Numbered from the stretch's first letter, positions 25,001 to 35,144 are shown. The stretch: DNA of 64,000 nt from JBDGYW01 sp964518955 (GCA_964518955.1 CAZFHS010000036.1:5456-69455), one strand, 5' to 3'. A program made the numbers and translations. The notes: a model not told the origin generated them from the sequence alone.

Positions 25001-25578
25001 TGAGCGGCCCAACAGACGTCACGGGAATGCTCCGCGAACTGACTCGCGGTGATCGTGACGCACTCGATCGCCTGATCCCCGTCGTCTATGACGAACTCCG
25101 GCGGATCGCCCACCGACAGTTACAAAGCGAGCGCAGCGGACATACACTGAATACGACGGCATTGGTGCACGAGGTGTACTTGAAGCTGGTGGACACAAAA
25201 CGTGTCGAGTGGCAGGACCGTTCACACTTTTTCGCGATGGCCGCTCGGTTGATGCGCCGTGTGTTGATCGACTACGCACGCGCCAAGAAGCGTGAGAAGC
25301 GCGGGGGTGGTGCCGTCACTGTGCCGCTCGACGATGCGCTGGGGATCGCGAGCACGCGCCCGGACGACCTGCTTGCTCTCGAAGATGCACTGACCAGGCT
25401 CGAAGCGAGGAACGAGTGCCAGTGCAGGGTGGTCGAGTGCCGGTGTTTCGTGGGTTTGTCGGTAGAGGAAACGGCCGAGGCATTGAGCACTTCCCCGGCA
25501 ACCGTGAAACGGGACTGGGCCTTCTCTCGAGCCTGGCTCAACCGAGAGCTCACAGGCGCAGAATCCGACCCACCATGA
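25000..25578 (+). CDS. ECF-type sigma factor (Sigma70_ECF family) coupled to Ser/Thr kinase
   Basis: A 192-residue sigma factor. The GTG at 25000 overlaps the phosphatase stop codon and gives the usual N-terminus 'DVTGMLRELTRGDRDALDRLIPVVYDELRRIAHRQL'. Region 2 runs to about 105 with 'NTTALVHEVYLKLVD' and 'FFAMAARLMRRVLIDYARAKKREKR'. Region 4 (about 130-185) has 'LSVEETAEALSTSPATVKRDW'. This branch is commonly found next to PknB-type kinases, and in one studied case (EcfP/PknT of Vibrio) the kinase activates the sigma factor by threonine phosphorylation. Its stop overlaps the kinase start (ATGA), which supports a direct functional pair here. No anti-sigma gene is present, which fits control by phosphorylation instead. 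Confidence 0.92.
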   Translation: MSGPTDVTGMLRELTRGDRDALDRLIPVVYDELRRIAHRQLQSERSGHTLNTTALVHEVYLKLVDTKRVEWQDRSHFFAMAARLMRRVLIDYARAKKREKRGGGAVTVPLDDALGIASTRPDDLLALEDALTRLEARNECQCRVVECRCFVGLSVEETAEALSTSPATVKRDWAFSRAWLNRELTGAESDPP

Positions 25579-28391
25579 GCGACGAGCCCGGACCACCCAC
25601 CGACGACTGGAGCCGACTCGAGGAGCTGTTCGCCAGGGCGTTGGAGCTGCAGCCAGACGAACGCGTGACTTGGGTCAATACGGCAGTCGACGATGTGGAT
25701 CTTCGCTCCGAGTTGATATCGCTGCTCGAAGCTCACGAATCGTCAGGCCGGTTCGATGAAGTCAGGGAAGAGATCGGTGCGGTCAGCGCGGGCGGTTCAG
25801 AAGATGCGCCGTCAACTCCGATACCAGATCGTATTGGGCATTATCGAACCCTCGAATCCATCGGTCGCGGCGGCATGGGGACTGTGTACCTCGCCGAGCG
25901 TGCGGACGAACAATTCCAGCAGACTGTGGCACTCAAACTACTGCGCCGCGATCTCGAGACGGAGGACTTGCGTCAGCGTTTTCTCGCCGAAAGGCAGATT
26001 CTTGCCCGGATCAACCACTCCAACATCGCCCGGTTGCTGGACGGCGGGATTACTGATGAGGGCCAGCCCTATTTCGTGATGGAGTACGTGCAGGGCATGC
26101 CGATCAGCCAGTATTGCGACGATCATCGGCTCGACGTCGTTCAGAGACTGAGATTGTTCCTCGAAGTGTGCGACGCCGTGCAGCATGCTCACCGGAACCT
26201 GGTCGTACATCGCGACATCAAACCAGCGAACATACTCGTGAACGCCGATGGAGATGCAAAGCTCCTCGACTTCGGGATCGCCAAGGTACTCGACGCCGAA
26301 GCACTTCCGACGGACTCGGCGCAGACGCAGACGGGATACCGGCTGCTGACGCCCGACTACGCCTCACCGGAGCAGTTTCGGGGCGACGCGGTCACGACCG
26401 CGAGTGACGTTTATCAGCTTGGGTTGCTGCTCTACCAGCTACTCACTGGGCATCTGCCTCGCCCTTCCGAATCAGGATCAGACCAACCTCCCGCGCCAGG
26501 TTCTGTGACGCGGGAGCTCGTGCGACCGTCAAACGCCATACATGGCACCGACACGGGGATCCGGGAAAGGGACCACACGTCACCCGACGCTGTCGCAATA
26601 GCTGCGGCCACAATCGCTGCGGCGCGATCGACGACGCCCGACCGTCTACGCCGCCATCTAAGTGGCGACCTCGACAACATCGTGTTGAAAGCGGTGCGAG
26701 AGGAAGCGGAACGTCGATATGCCTCAGTCGAGAGTTTTGCTGAGGACCTCCGCCGTCATATTGCCGGCCGTCCGGTCACCGCCCGTCCGGAACGGATCGG
26801 GTACGTAGCCACCAAGTTCGTGCGGCGCCATCGGGTTGGCGTCGCCGCGTCGGCAGCGATCCTGATATTGCTCGTGGCGTCCCTGATCGGCATGACCACG
26901 ACTGCGCGACGGGTTGCCAGAGAACGCGACAGGGCGCAACAAGTCTCATCGATACTGCTCGACATGTTTGAGAGCGCGAGCCCGGATGTCTCCCGTGGCG
27001 ATACGATCACGGTCGTCCAGGTCCTCGATCGCGGAGCCGAGCGCGTGCGGACCTCGCTCGGTGATTCGCCCCAGTTGCAGGGCACCATGCTTGGCGTGAT
27101 TTCCGACGTGTATGACGACCTGGGTCAGCGGTCGGAAGCCGCAACGCTTGCCCGCGAGGCTTTGGACATACGTTTGTCATCGCTGGGACCGGAGCACCCC
27201 GAGACTATCGCTAATCTCAACCAGCTTGCCTCGTTGCTGTCGAGGAGAGGCCAGCTAGACTCTGCGCTGATGTACTCCGAACGTGCCGTCGAACTGGCAG
27301 GTCGGCATCAAGCAGGAACACTTCTGCATGGGTTTGCACTCAGGACACACAGCTATTCGTGGCAGCAGAAGGGAAACATCGATCGTGCCCTCCCTCTGCT
27401 CGAGGAGAGTGTGACCATTCTCAGGAGACTCCCGGGCGACAGCGCCCAATTGCAGCTCGCAGCTGGTTTGGTGAACCTCGGGTGGATCCACGAAAATCGG
27501 GGACAGCTCGATTCCGCTGTGTCTAAGCTGCGAGAGTCCGTCGCGATCCGCCGCGCTTTGATGGATCCGACCCACCCGACACTCGCATACAGCGTCGCCA
27601 ATCTCGGGGAAGTGCTCAGGAAAACCGGCAACCTGGCCGAGGCGGAGCCGCTCGTGGTTGAGGCCTTCTCCATCCGGCGGCAGGTGTATCCCCAAGGACA
27701 CCCGGAGATCGCCCTTTCCCAAAGCACCTACGCTCGGTTCCTTGTTCAGAAGGGAGATCTGGCAGGAGCCGAGGAAAACTACAATGAGGCCCTCGCGATC
27801 CTTCTTGGGGCTTACGGCCCTCAGCACGTCGGCGTGGCGCAGCTCCAGAATCGCCTCGGTTTGTTTTTCCTTTTTCAGCGCGGAGATGCCGCCGCCGCCG
27901 AACCTTTTCTCCGCGAGTCAGCGTCTATCTTCGCAGGGCTACGGGGCGCGTCGGATCCTTGGACTCTCATCATCGAGGGCAACCTGGCGACTGCGGTATT
28001 GGCACAGGACAGGAATGCCGAGGCAGCCACGATCCTCGGGAGGGTGATCCCTGCATTGGAGGCCGCGTACTCCGAGACCGCTGGGATACTGGTGCGGCCG
28101 CTCGTGGACTACGGAGTGGTGTTGACGCGAATGGGTCTGCTGGACGAGGCGGAGACAGTGCTCCGCCGCGCGATTGCAATCGAGCAAGTAAGAGATCCAC
28201 AGGGTGTGCAGAACGCCCGTGCCGAGGTGGCACTCGGCGTGTGCCTGCTCGAGCAAGGGAGCCTGAACGAGGCCGAGACCCTGCTGGTCGGCGCCCGCGA
28301 AACCCTGGAGGCGAGCGAGGGATCCGACCCGTACCTAAACATGGCGGTGAGCACCCTGGCAACTTTGCACGAACGCCGAGGGGGGCGGTAG
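25575..28391 (+). CDS. Membrane Ser/Thr protein kinase (PknB-type) with C-terminal TPR repeats
   Basis: A 938-residue protein. The ATG at 25575 overlaps the sigma-factor stop. A short N-terminal helical part (about 1-85) precedes the kinase domain (about 88-370). This domain has glycine-rich loop GRGGMG (97-102), Lys121, Glu139, HRD catalytic Asp214 and DFG Asp232, so it is an active-type kinase. A Ser/Pro/Ala-rich linker interrupts the C-lobe (about 300-355). A single membrane helix lies at about 422-441. The outer part (about 500-930) is a long array of tetratricopeptide-type helices with recurrent 'LG.EHPETIANLNQLA' and 'AEPLVVEAFSIRRQVYPQGHPEIA' units, as in kinesin-light-chain-like TPRs. 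It probably senses a periplasmic protein or peptide and phosphorylates the sigma factor. Confidence 0.93.
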   Translation: MSDEPGPPTDDWSRLEELFARALELQPDERVTWVNTAVDDVDLRSELISLLEAHESSGRFDEVREEIGAVSAGGSEDAPSTPIPDRIGHYRTLESIGRGGMGTVYLAERADEQFQQTVALKLLRRDLETEDLRQRFLAERQILARINHSNIARLLDGGITDEGQPYFVMEYVQGMPISQYCDDHRLDVVQRLRLFLEVCDAVQHAHRNLVVHRDIKPANILVNADGDAKLLDFGIAKVLDAEALPTDSAQTQTGYRLLTPDYASPEQFRGDAVTTASDVYQLGLLLYQLLTGHLPRPSESGSDQPPAPGSVTRELVRPSNAIHGTDTGIRERDHTSPDAVAIAAATIAAARSTTPDRLRRHLSGDLDNIVLKAVREEAERRYASVESFAEDLRRHIAGRPVTARPERIGYVATKFVRRHRVGVAASAAILILLVASLIGMTTTARRVARERDRAQQVSSILLDMFESASPDVSRGDTITVVQVLDRGAERVRTSLGDSPQLQGTMLGVISDVYDDLGQRSEAATLAREALDIRLSSLGPEHPETIANLNQLASLLSRRGQLDSALMYSERAVELAGRHQAGTLLHGFALRTHSYSWQQKGNIDRALPLLEESVTILRRLPGDSAQLQLAAGLVNLGWIHENRGQLDSAVSKLRESVAIRRALMDPTHPTLAYSVANLGEVLRKTGNLAEAEPLVVEAFSIRRQVYPQGHPEIALSQSTYARFLVQKGDLAGAEENYNEALAILLGAYGPQHVGVAQLQNRLGLFFLFQRGDAAAAEPFLRESASIFAGLRGASDPWTLIIEGNLATAVLAQDRNAEAATILGRVIPALEAAYSETAGILVRPLVDYGVVLTRMGLLDEAETVLRRAIAIEQVRDPQGVQNARAEVALGVCLLEQGSLNEAETLLVGARETLEASEGSDPYLNMAVSTLATLHERRGGR

Positions 28392-28466
28392 GGGGAGGAG
28401 CGGTTGCGGTAGCGGGGTTGGTCGAGTTTCGGACTCGCGTATTCTCTGCTCAGTACCAGCGCCAGC

Positions 28467-28625
28467 CTATGGCATAGTACTGGGGAGGTGCACGTCGACG
28501 TACTGCGCCTGCAAGCTGCCGGTGTCCGGTAGGCGGATCTGTCCATGCACGCGAAGAGCCCAGGCGACACTATCCTCGGCTCTCCCGGTGAAGCTTTCAA
28601 CAGCACCCAGCTGGTCCCGCTCGTG
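28467..28625 (-). pseudogene. Possible remnant of a protein C-terminus
   Basis: An open stretch of about 52 codons ending at a TAG at 28467 has coding-like third-position GC and an ordinary amino-acid mix (for example LGAVESFTGRAEDSVAWALRV). It has no start codon and is preceded by a stop. It could be the leftover end of a deleted gene or chance. Apart from this, the 28392-28645 gap shows nothing recognisable. Confidence 0.22.
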
Positions 28626-28645
28626 CTAGGCTGACAATCCTACCC

Positions 28646-31414
28646 TCACCACTCCGGCACCAACTCAAACGTCGACACGAAAATATCCAAGGACCCGGTC
28701 CGCATGTCGGTGTAGGCAACCTGGTTGCCGTACAGGTTATTCAAAAACTGGTCGTGCGTGTCGGTGGTCACCCGGAAAGTTTCCCCTTTCGCAATCCAGT
28801 ACAGATAGACTTCGTAGTGACCCTCCACGTCCGACTCGAAGGCGACCAGATTCCCGTAGATGCTGGGTCTCCGGACAACAGCCCCATTCTCTATGACGAA
28901 GGTCGCGTCAGTGGCGACGTTTCGCCCTTGGATCGTCCAGCCATCGGGGCCCAAGGCCTGCCAGACGACCCAAGTACCGCTGGTTGAGGGGAGGCGTTCG
29001 TCGAGGCTGGCATCGTCGCTCACCGCTACAGGCATCGCCATCAGGAGGTCGTATGCGAAAATGTCGCGCTGACCGTTCCTAAACTCCTCCCACACCACGA
29101 AGCGTTCTCCAATCTCCACGTTCGCGGCCGGAGCGCTGCCGCCCAGCTCGATGGGATTTCCCGACGACCACCCCAGATCGAGATAGTGCACCCGAGTGGA
29201 ACCGGTCTGACCTTGTGTCCAAACAACGGCATCGCCTTCTATTCGCACCTCACGTGGGGTGTCCACCGCGGAAATGAGTTCAGTGGTGTATCCGGTGTCG
29301 ATTTCGTAGAGCATCAACCTACCGAGCAGCAACGAGGTGGATTCGTAGGCCGTGTACACAATGAGGTTGCCGCTGACATCGTTGAACTTGTCGTCGGTGC
29401 CACCACCGCTGATCGGCTCGGAACTCCCGTTTAACGTGCCGTCCGCGTTCAGGCGTTGGTAGTGGATGTTGCCTAACCCGTATTCTCCGTCGACAACTGT
29501 GTAGTCAGTAAACACCACGATCTCACCCTGGCGGTCTGCACCCAGCCTGGGGTTGGTCTCCGCGTCATCCGTAGCCGTCACCTGCTGTTCGACGGACACG
29601 AGGACAATTGGCACCGCCTCCCTCTTCCAACTCGGGGCCAGGTCGTACGCCGCATCCGTCACGATGGCCACCGGTGTCGACCCATCAGGCGTCGTCAACC
29701 AGATGTCGGACGGGCCGGATGGGAGGCTCGAATACCGCACGAATGCAATCTGGCTACCGTCGGGCGACCATGAGGGTGAAGCATCCAAGGTCCCGTCGCT
29801 GGTAGTGATCGACTGCGCAGCGGATCCGTCCGCTTCCATGATCCAGATCTCTCCCTCGACTCCCGGCTTGTATTTGGCGAATACGATCTGACTTCCGTCG
29901 GGGCTCCACTCCGGCCCGGCGTCACTGTATGCCTCATCGTACGTCAGCCGAGTCACTCCCGACCCGTCGCTGTTCATCACGTACACTTCCATGTTGCCGT
30001 CTCGCTTGCTCTGGAACGCTATCCGGCTTCCGTCAGGAGACCACGAGACCGCTCCGTCGTGTCCCGGGCTGTCTGCTGTCAAGTTCACCTGCCCCGTCCC
30101 GTCCATGTTCATCACCCAGATGTCGAACTCCTCTGGGACAGGGCCGTGCGGCCAGCGCACGAACGCGATTTTCGTTCCGTCGGGTGACAACCAGCCCCCA
30201 TACTCGTCAGCGTCGGTGCGGTTGGTCAGGTTGACCGGCGAGCCACCCACATCGTCCATCGCCCAGATGTCGTAGTCACCGGTTTCCATGCTCTGATAGA
30301 CGATCTTGTCACCACGCCAGTCAGGGGCGCCATCGTCAACTTCGTTGCTGGTGAGCTGCGTGAGGTTCGTGCCGTCAAAAGAGAAGATCTCATGATCGCC
30401 GTCGCGGTTGCTCTGGAAGATCAGAGGCGTGCTGAACACGGGAACTGGAACACTGGACTGGAGTGCCACCCCATAGACACTGAAGCTCGACACCGGGCCG
30501 GTCACGGTATGAGTTGCAGCGTCAACCGAGCTCCCCGGCACCTCGGTGCGCGCCTCGCCCGTCAGGTGAACGAGGACCAGATCGCTCTCGCCACTGCCCG
30601 CCAGCACGGAGTCCGGATGGTATTGGATCGTGAGGTCCACTGGAGTGGCGAACTCAGTTCCGTCGGGGCCGAAGTCATGAACGGATCCCGGCACGATATC
30701 GGGATCGTCAGGATACCCGACTGCCGGTTGCACCGTAATTCCGATTTCACCCGTCAGGGCGTCCGCCGGAACGACGAGCGTCACGTCGCCGTCCAGTGCG
30801 GAAACGGTCCCTCCCTCTGAACCCACTACGTGCACCGCTCCGTACTCGATCCGGAACTTGATCGGCAGCGTGCGTCCGTCTTTCAGCGCGATGTATTCAC
30901 CGGTATCCACATTCTTCAATTCCTTGCCGCTGCTCACCGCGTCCACGTCCGCGAAACCCAGCTCCGTGCCGGCCACGAGCACGCGGATGCGGTATGTTGT
31001 CTGGTCGTCGAGCGCGAACTCGTTTGTGTGCCAGTTGACGACATAGTGCTGGTCGGCCTCGACCAAGCGTACCGTTTCCGAGCCGGGTCCGGTGCTCATC
31101 GAATAGAGAACCGGGAATCCCGTGGGTTGGGTCGCGTCACACGCATCGCCCAATACAGCGCAGATCTCAACGGTCGGCGAGCGACTGGCGTCGAATCCCT
31201 CGGCGTCGAACTCGTCATACGCACTTGGATCGGGCACCGTGGGCGGCAGGAAAAAGAAGTCGGGATTGCCTAGGTGTGCACCATCCCATATCTGGAACAG
31301 TGGGGCATCGATTGACGGCCCGGCCGATTGTTCCACGGCACAGCCGACAATCAGGACGGATAGCGCGCATGCGCTGATCAGCGCGGCCAGCGTGGATCGG
31401 TTGATGGCTTTCAT
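28646..31414 (-). CDS. PD40 (TolB-like) beta-propeller lipoprotein with ZU5-like domain
   Basis: A 922-residue lipoprotein (signal with Cys25, LIVGC) preceded by GGAGG at good spacing. After about 190 residues of unknown type comes a ZU5-like segment (about 200-300: 'GSEGGTVSALDGDVTLVVPADALTG', 'ITVQPA'). At least five PD40/WD40-like blades then follow, with the repeated signature 'SPDGS.IAF.......EI.VM..DGSG...LT' (about 330-600). A second set of blades, more divergent, fills the C-terminal third. Such proteins bind peptides, glycans or other envelope proteins, and no enzyme motif is visible. It is monocistronic and divergent from the PHP-domain lipoprotein gene. The two-propeller arrangement is longer than TolB itself, so it is not the Tol-Pal TolB. 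Confidence 0.85.
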   Translation of the reverse strand: MKAINRSTLAALISACALSVLIVGCAVEQSAGPSIDAPLFQIWDGAHLGNPDFFFLPPTVPDPSAYDEFDAEGFDASRSPTVEICAVLGDACDATQPTGFPVLYSMSTGPGSETVRLVEADQHYVVNWHTNEFALDDQTTYRIRVLVAGTELGFADVDAVSSGKELKNVDTGEYIALKDGRTLPIKFRIEYGAVHVVGSEGGTVSALDGDVTLVVPADALTGEIGITVQPAVGYPDDPDIVPGSVHDFGPDGTEFATPVDLTIQYHPDSVLAGSGESDLVLVHLTGEARTEVPGSSVDAATHTVTGPVSSFSVYGVALQSSVPVPVFSTPLIFQSNRDGDHEIFSFDGTNLTQLTSNEVDDGAPDWRGDKIVYQSMETGDYDIWAMDDVGGSPVNLTNRTDADEYGGWLSPDGTKIAFVRWPHGPVPEEFDIWVMNMDGTGQVNLTADSPGHDGAVSWSPDGSRIAFQSKRDGNMEVYVMNSDGSGVTRLTYDEAYSDAGPEWSPDGSQIVFAKYKPGVEGEIWIMEADGSAAQSITTSDGTLDASPSWSPDGSQIAFVRYSSLPSGPSDIWLTTPDGSTPVAIVTDAAYDLAPSWKREAVPIVLVSVEQQVTATDDAETNPRLGADRQGEIVVFTDYTVVDGEYGLGNIHYQRLNADGTLNGSSEPISGGGTDDKFNDVSGNLIVYTAYESTSLLLGRLMLYEIDTGYTTELISAVDTPREVRIEGDAVVWTQGQTGSTRVHYLDLGWSSGNPIELGGSAPAANVEIGERFVVWEEFRNGQRDIFAYDLLMAMPVAVSDDASLDERLPSTSGTWVVWQALGPDGWTIQGRNVATDATFVIENGAVVRRPSIYGNLVAFESDVEGHYEVYLYWIAKGETFRVTTDTHDQFLNNLYGNQVAYTDMRTGSLDIFVSTFELVPEW

Positions 31415-31601
31415 GGCAAACCTCCGTGTGTGTGACGACGGCTCTGCGAACGGACCGGTTCATTAGCAGCCCGCTTCTCCATTGCTCCTATCTGTTAAGG
31501 CGACGTTTGGTGCGCACAGGGATCATCGGATGGGAAATGCGTGGCGACCATTTCGAGGCAACGAACCCTGGCCCTCTTTAGACGCACGCATAAATTGGAG
31601 C

Positions 31602-32888
31602 ATGAAACCGCTCAAGCATTTCCCAATATCTGCCCGCTTCCAGACGCTGTTGCTCATGGCACTGCCGTTGGTTGGCTGCAGCACCGATCGACCACCCGAA
31701 CCCACCTGGTGGAAGGGCAACCTTCACACGCATTCGTATTGGAGCGACGGAGACGACTACCCGGAAATGGTCGTGTCTTGGTACAAGGACCACGGGTACA
31801 ACTTTACCGCGCTCACGGAGCACAATGTGATCGCGGACGGAGAGATGTGGATCGAAGTCGAAACGAACAGCCAAAGGATGGATGCGTACACCAAATATCT
31901 AGAGAAGTTCGGTGAGGATTGGGTGGAAGACGATGACCAGGGCAGTGTACTGCAAGTTCGACTACGAACGCTCGACGAGTTTCGCGGTCTGTTCGAGGTG
32001 CCGCATGAGTTCCTGATGATCCGAAGCGAAGAGATTACCGACGAGTTCGATGGCGCGCCGGTACACCTGAACGCCATCAACCTACTCGAGGTCATCCCTC
32101 CCCTTGGCGGCGAAACCAAACGGGACGTCTTGCAGAACACGGTGGATGCGGTGCATGAGCAACGGAATCGCACCGGACAACCAATGCTCGTCCAGGTTAA
32201 TCATCCCAACTACGGCTGGGCTTTGACCCCGGGAGACCTCGCAGCACTCGAGGGGGAACGGTTCTTCGAGTTATACAACGGCCATCCTTCCGTGAACAAC
32301 CAGGGTGACAACTCGAGAGTCAGTACCGAGCGTATGTGGGACATCGTTCTGGCCGAACGGCTCAGCCAGGGTGGCGAGGTGATGTACGGTGTCGCGGTCG
32401 ACGACGCTCACTCCTACCACGGTTTCACGTCGCGGCACGCCAACCCCGGGCGCGGCTGGGTGATGGTTCGGAGCGAAGAACTCACCGCGGACGCGATCGT
32501 TACCGTGATGGACGAAGGAAAATTCTACTCTTCCACCGGAGTGAGCCTGGCCGACGTTTGCTTCGAAGACGGCACACTGAGTCTAGAGATAGTGGCGGAA
32601 GAGGGAGTGAGTTACACCACTCAGTTCATCGGTACGTCGTGGGGATACGACGCCACTAAGTTACTCATCGACGATGAAGTGCTCAGTTCGGCACGCTATC
32701 GCTACTCTGACGAAGTCGGGGCAATATTGGCAGAGGAGTCGGGCCTCGCTCCGGGCTTTGCCGTGAGCGGCGACGAGCTTTACGTGCGTGCCAAGGTGAT
32801 CTCTACAAGGGAAAAGGCGAACCCCAACTACGTAGGTGAAGTAGAGGTAGCCTGGACACAGCCTATCGTGGTGAGGCACACCCCTTAG
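31602..32888 (+). CDS. PHP-domain metallohydrolase lipoprotein
   Basis: A 428-residue lipoprotein. The ATG at 31602 is chosen because it has GGAG upstream and starts a classical lipoprotein signal with Cys26 (LPLVGC). The mature part begins with the PHP-type metal motif 'GNLHTHSYWSDGDDYPE' (His42, His44, Asp49) and 'FTALTEHN' (His74). Further ligands are likely in 'MLVQVNHPNYGW' and 'VAVDDAHSY'. The PHP fold supports phosphoesterase or other hydrolase chemistry with two or three metals. Surface-bound members near glycan genes are known but poorly characterised. About 100 C-terminal residues are beta-rich, perhaps an accessory sandwich. It is divergent from the PD40 lipoprotein gene and convergent with the DUF2723 gene. 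Confidence 0.85.
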   Translation: MKPLKHFPISARFQTLLLMALPLVGCSTDRPPEPTWWKGNLHTHSYWSDGDDYPEMVVSWYKDHGYNFTALTEHNVIADGEMWIEVETNSQRMDAYTKYLEKFGEDWVEDDDQGSVLQVRLRTLDEFRGLFEVPHEFLMIRSEEITDEFDGAPVHLNAINLLEVIPPLGGETKRDVLQNTVDAVHEQRNRTGQPMLVQVNHPNYGWALTPGDLAALEGERFFELYNGHPSVNNQGDNSRVSTERMWDIVLAERLSQGGEVMYGVAVDDAHSYHGFTSRHANPGRGWVMVRSEELTADAIVTVMDEGKFYSSTGVSLADVCFEDGTLSLEIVAEEGVSYTTQFIGTSWGYDATKLLIDDEVLSSARYRYSDEVGAILAEESGLAPGFAVSGDELYVRAKVISTREKANPNYVGEVEVAWTQPIVVRHTP

Positions 32889-32925
32889 CAGGTCCTGGCC
32901 TTAGACGAAGTCCTGAGGGCTGTGA

Positions 32926-34992
32926 CTAAAACCCATCCCCACACAAAGCATCGGCAGAAGGTGGAGCGTCTCGGCCGAGTCGCGACGGAGGTAGGAACTC
33001 GACATATCTCGCGGCCGCCTCGCGGCAGGCCGTTATCGATCCCCGTTCCCGTTTCGCCTCGATGAGTTCGAGAAATGGCCTAGCATAGAGCATACCCATG
33101 TTCCGTGACACCGCGTCGATGAGTACGTTTTCATCCGCGTACCCCTCGTACGCATAGGTCTCTAGAAGGGTCAAGCTCAACGTCGCGGGATCCGCAGTCG
33201 GATCTTCAACCGGCACGATCCGACGATGCAAACCATCGAGACGAGCAAACCTCTCGAGCCCACCCATCATCGCGCTGGGAATCGTTGTCGCAAAGCAGAG
33301 TGGACGCTGCCATCGATTTGTCCTCAACACATCCAACATCACCTGATCTGACGGCGACAGGTAATCCTGCATCGATGGAGTGACCCTGAGCGTGATAGAC
33401 TCCGGGATCGGGATTCCCTCCTGTATATCCAACTGTTCGGCGGAACCCACAACCGGGACCACGAGCGTGCTGTCAGGCAGCTCACGCGGTGCCAACGCCA
33501 TCCGTTCCTCGCGACTCATAGAGATTGGGAACGAAGGATCTCTTCCGAGCAATTGGTCAACGAAAAAGAACGTGTTCGCCAACGACCGGTTCACGATCTG
33601 CACGTCCGGCCGCACACCTTCCATGGCCTGAACGTACCAGAGCGGAAAGGTGTCGTTGTCTCCGGCGGTAAAGAGTACTGCGTCGGGCGGGAGCCCCTGG
33701 AGCATGTTGGCGGCAAAATCCCTTGTGAAGTACCGCCGCGAAGCGTCCTTCGCCGCCCAGTTGGTGGCAAGCTGGGAGACGGGGGCAAGCATCAGCACGG
33801 ACGCTGCGAGCGCAACCGCTAAACGTCGCCTGCGCACCACGCGTCGTACCACGTCCGCTAACACCAACCCGAACCCGTACGCAACTGGTATCCCGAAGGT
33901 CACGCACACGGGCAGGTAGTGGCGATCGAGAGGCCGGAAGAAGTTGGCCGGGATATTGAAGTAGAGCACCGTGACTGCGGCCTGGAGGAACAGCACCAGC
34001 ACCAACGCCATACCCAAGCGCCAATTGCGACGCCACAGATGTGAGAGGCCCACTACCCCACCCAACGCCGGCAGCATACCGAGAGGCCCAAGCGGGCCGT
34101 CCCAGCGGAAAAAGTTGGCGCCCAAGACACGAAACAGGTCGGCTACTTGGACGGACCAGAACGGCGCCTTTCGAGGGAAGAAATCGACGAGGAACCCACC
34201 ACCCATCATCTCGAGGGACACATAATCCCAGAACCGGGCCAGGTTGCTCGGGTCTCCCATGTTCAGGATGGAATCAGTGGTGGCAGAAATTGGCATAATC
34301 GCCAGTTGAGCCGTCAGCCCGACTGCCATCCCTGCCGCGCCGCCCACCCAAGCCTTTGTGTCCCGCAGCGTCAGTGGATGTCGGAGCAGGATCCACGCGA
34401 GCACGCCCGGAAGCAGTAAGGCGTTGGTGCGGTGTACGCTGAAATCGAGCCCGATGAGTAGTCCAAGCAATACAAGCCAGCGCCAAGCACCCTGTTGGCC
34501 TGCTTCATCCCACCACTTGATCAAGACCCACAGAATCAATCCCGTAAACACCGCCGTGAGGACGTACGGCGTAAACTTGATCGCATGCTCCCACAGAGTC
34601 TCACCGAATGCAAGAGTGAGTGCGCCTAGGATCGCACCGACGAGAACAGCGCGAGGATCAGCTTTGGCGACGGTTTCTTTCGTCGGTCTGGCGCTTTGGT
34701 TCAACCGAACCGCCGTGATGAAGACGAGTGTTGCCGCGAGTGCGGCGAGAGCGCCTGCGAACAGGTTGAGAACGTGGGCCGTTGATCCTAGTGGTAGCCG
34801 GGTCACTAGCCATCCGAGAAGCGTCAGGAGCAGCGACCCCGGCGGCCCCGTGACACCCAGTGTGCCGGCCGCCAGTGAGTACTGGCTCGAATCCCACCAC
34901 GTGATTGTGGGGTAGGCGGTTTGCCAGAAGACGAAAGCGGTGATCGCCGCCACCGTCACAATGCCGAGTACGCGGCAGGGGAACGAAGTCAC
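32926..34992 (-). CDS. DUF2723 (TMEM260-like) integral-membrane glycosyltransferase
   Basis: A 688-residue polytopic membrane protein with about ten or more hydrophobic segments in the first 420 residues. The N-terminal signature 'TWWDSSQYSLAAGTLGVTGPPGSLL' (Asp34) matches the first luminal loop of GT-C-fold DUF2723 proteins, where the Asp is the presumed catalytic base. Residues about 430-690 form a soluble domain containing 'FTAGDNDTFPLWYVQAMEGVRPDV', also typical of the family. The eukaryotic member TMEM260 is an O-mannosyltransferase for extracellular domains. Bacterial members are thought to transfer sugars from polyprenyl-phosphate donors, but the acceptor here is unknown. It is monocistronic, convergent with the PHP gene and divergent from the aminotransferase gene. 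Confidence 0.88.
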   Translation of the reverse strand: MTSFPCRVLGIVTVAAITAFVFWQTAYPTITWWDSSQYSLAAGTLGVTGPPGSLLLTLLGWLVTRLPLGSTAHVLNLFAGALAALAATLVFITAVRLNQSARPTKETVAKADPRAVLVGAILGALTLAFGETLWEHAIKFTPYVLTAVFTGLILWVLIKWWDEAGQQGAWRWLVLLGLLIGLDFSVHRTNALLLPGVLAWILLRHPLTLRDTKAWVGGAAGMAVGLTAQLAIMPISATTDSILNMGDPSNLARFWDYVSLEMMGGGFLVDFFPRKAPFWSVQVADLFRVLGANFFRWDGPLGPLGMLPALGGVVGLSHLWRRNWRLGMALVLVLFLQAAVTVLYFNIPANFFRPLDRHYLPVCVTFGIPVAYGFGLVLADVVRRVVRRRRLAVALAASVLMLAPVSQLATNWAAKDASRRYFTRDFAANMLQGLPPDAVLFTAGDNDTFPLWYVQAMEGVRPDVQIVNRSLANTFFFVDQLLGRDPSFPISMSREERMALAPRELPDSTLVVPVVGSAEQLDIQEGIPIPESITLRVTPSMQDYLSPSDQVMLDVLRTNRWQRPLCFATTIPSAMMGGLERFARLDGLHRRIVPVEDPTADPATLSLTLLETYAYEGYADENVLIDAVSRNMGMLYARPFLELIEAKRERGSITACREAAARYVEFLPPSRLGRDAPPSADALCGDGF

Positions 34993-35144
34993 GGTCCCCG
35001 AGTATGGTGCGTGGATTTGGTCCTGTCTAGGCTAACCTCGCGATGAGAAGTTGCAGGTTTCGGTATGCCGATTGGCTTGCCATACCGGTTACAAAGACCG
35101 TTTTTTCGAGGAACCGGCCTCGATTCTGAATAGGTTTTCTCACG

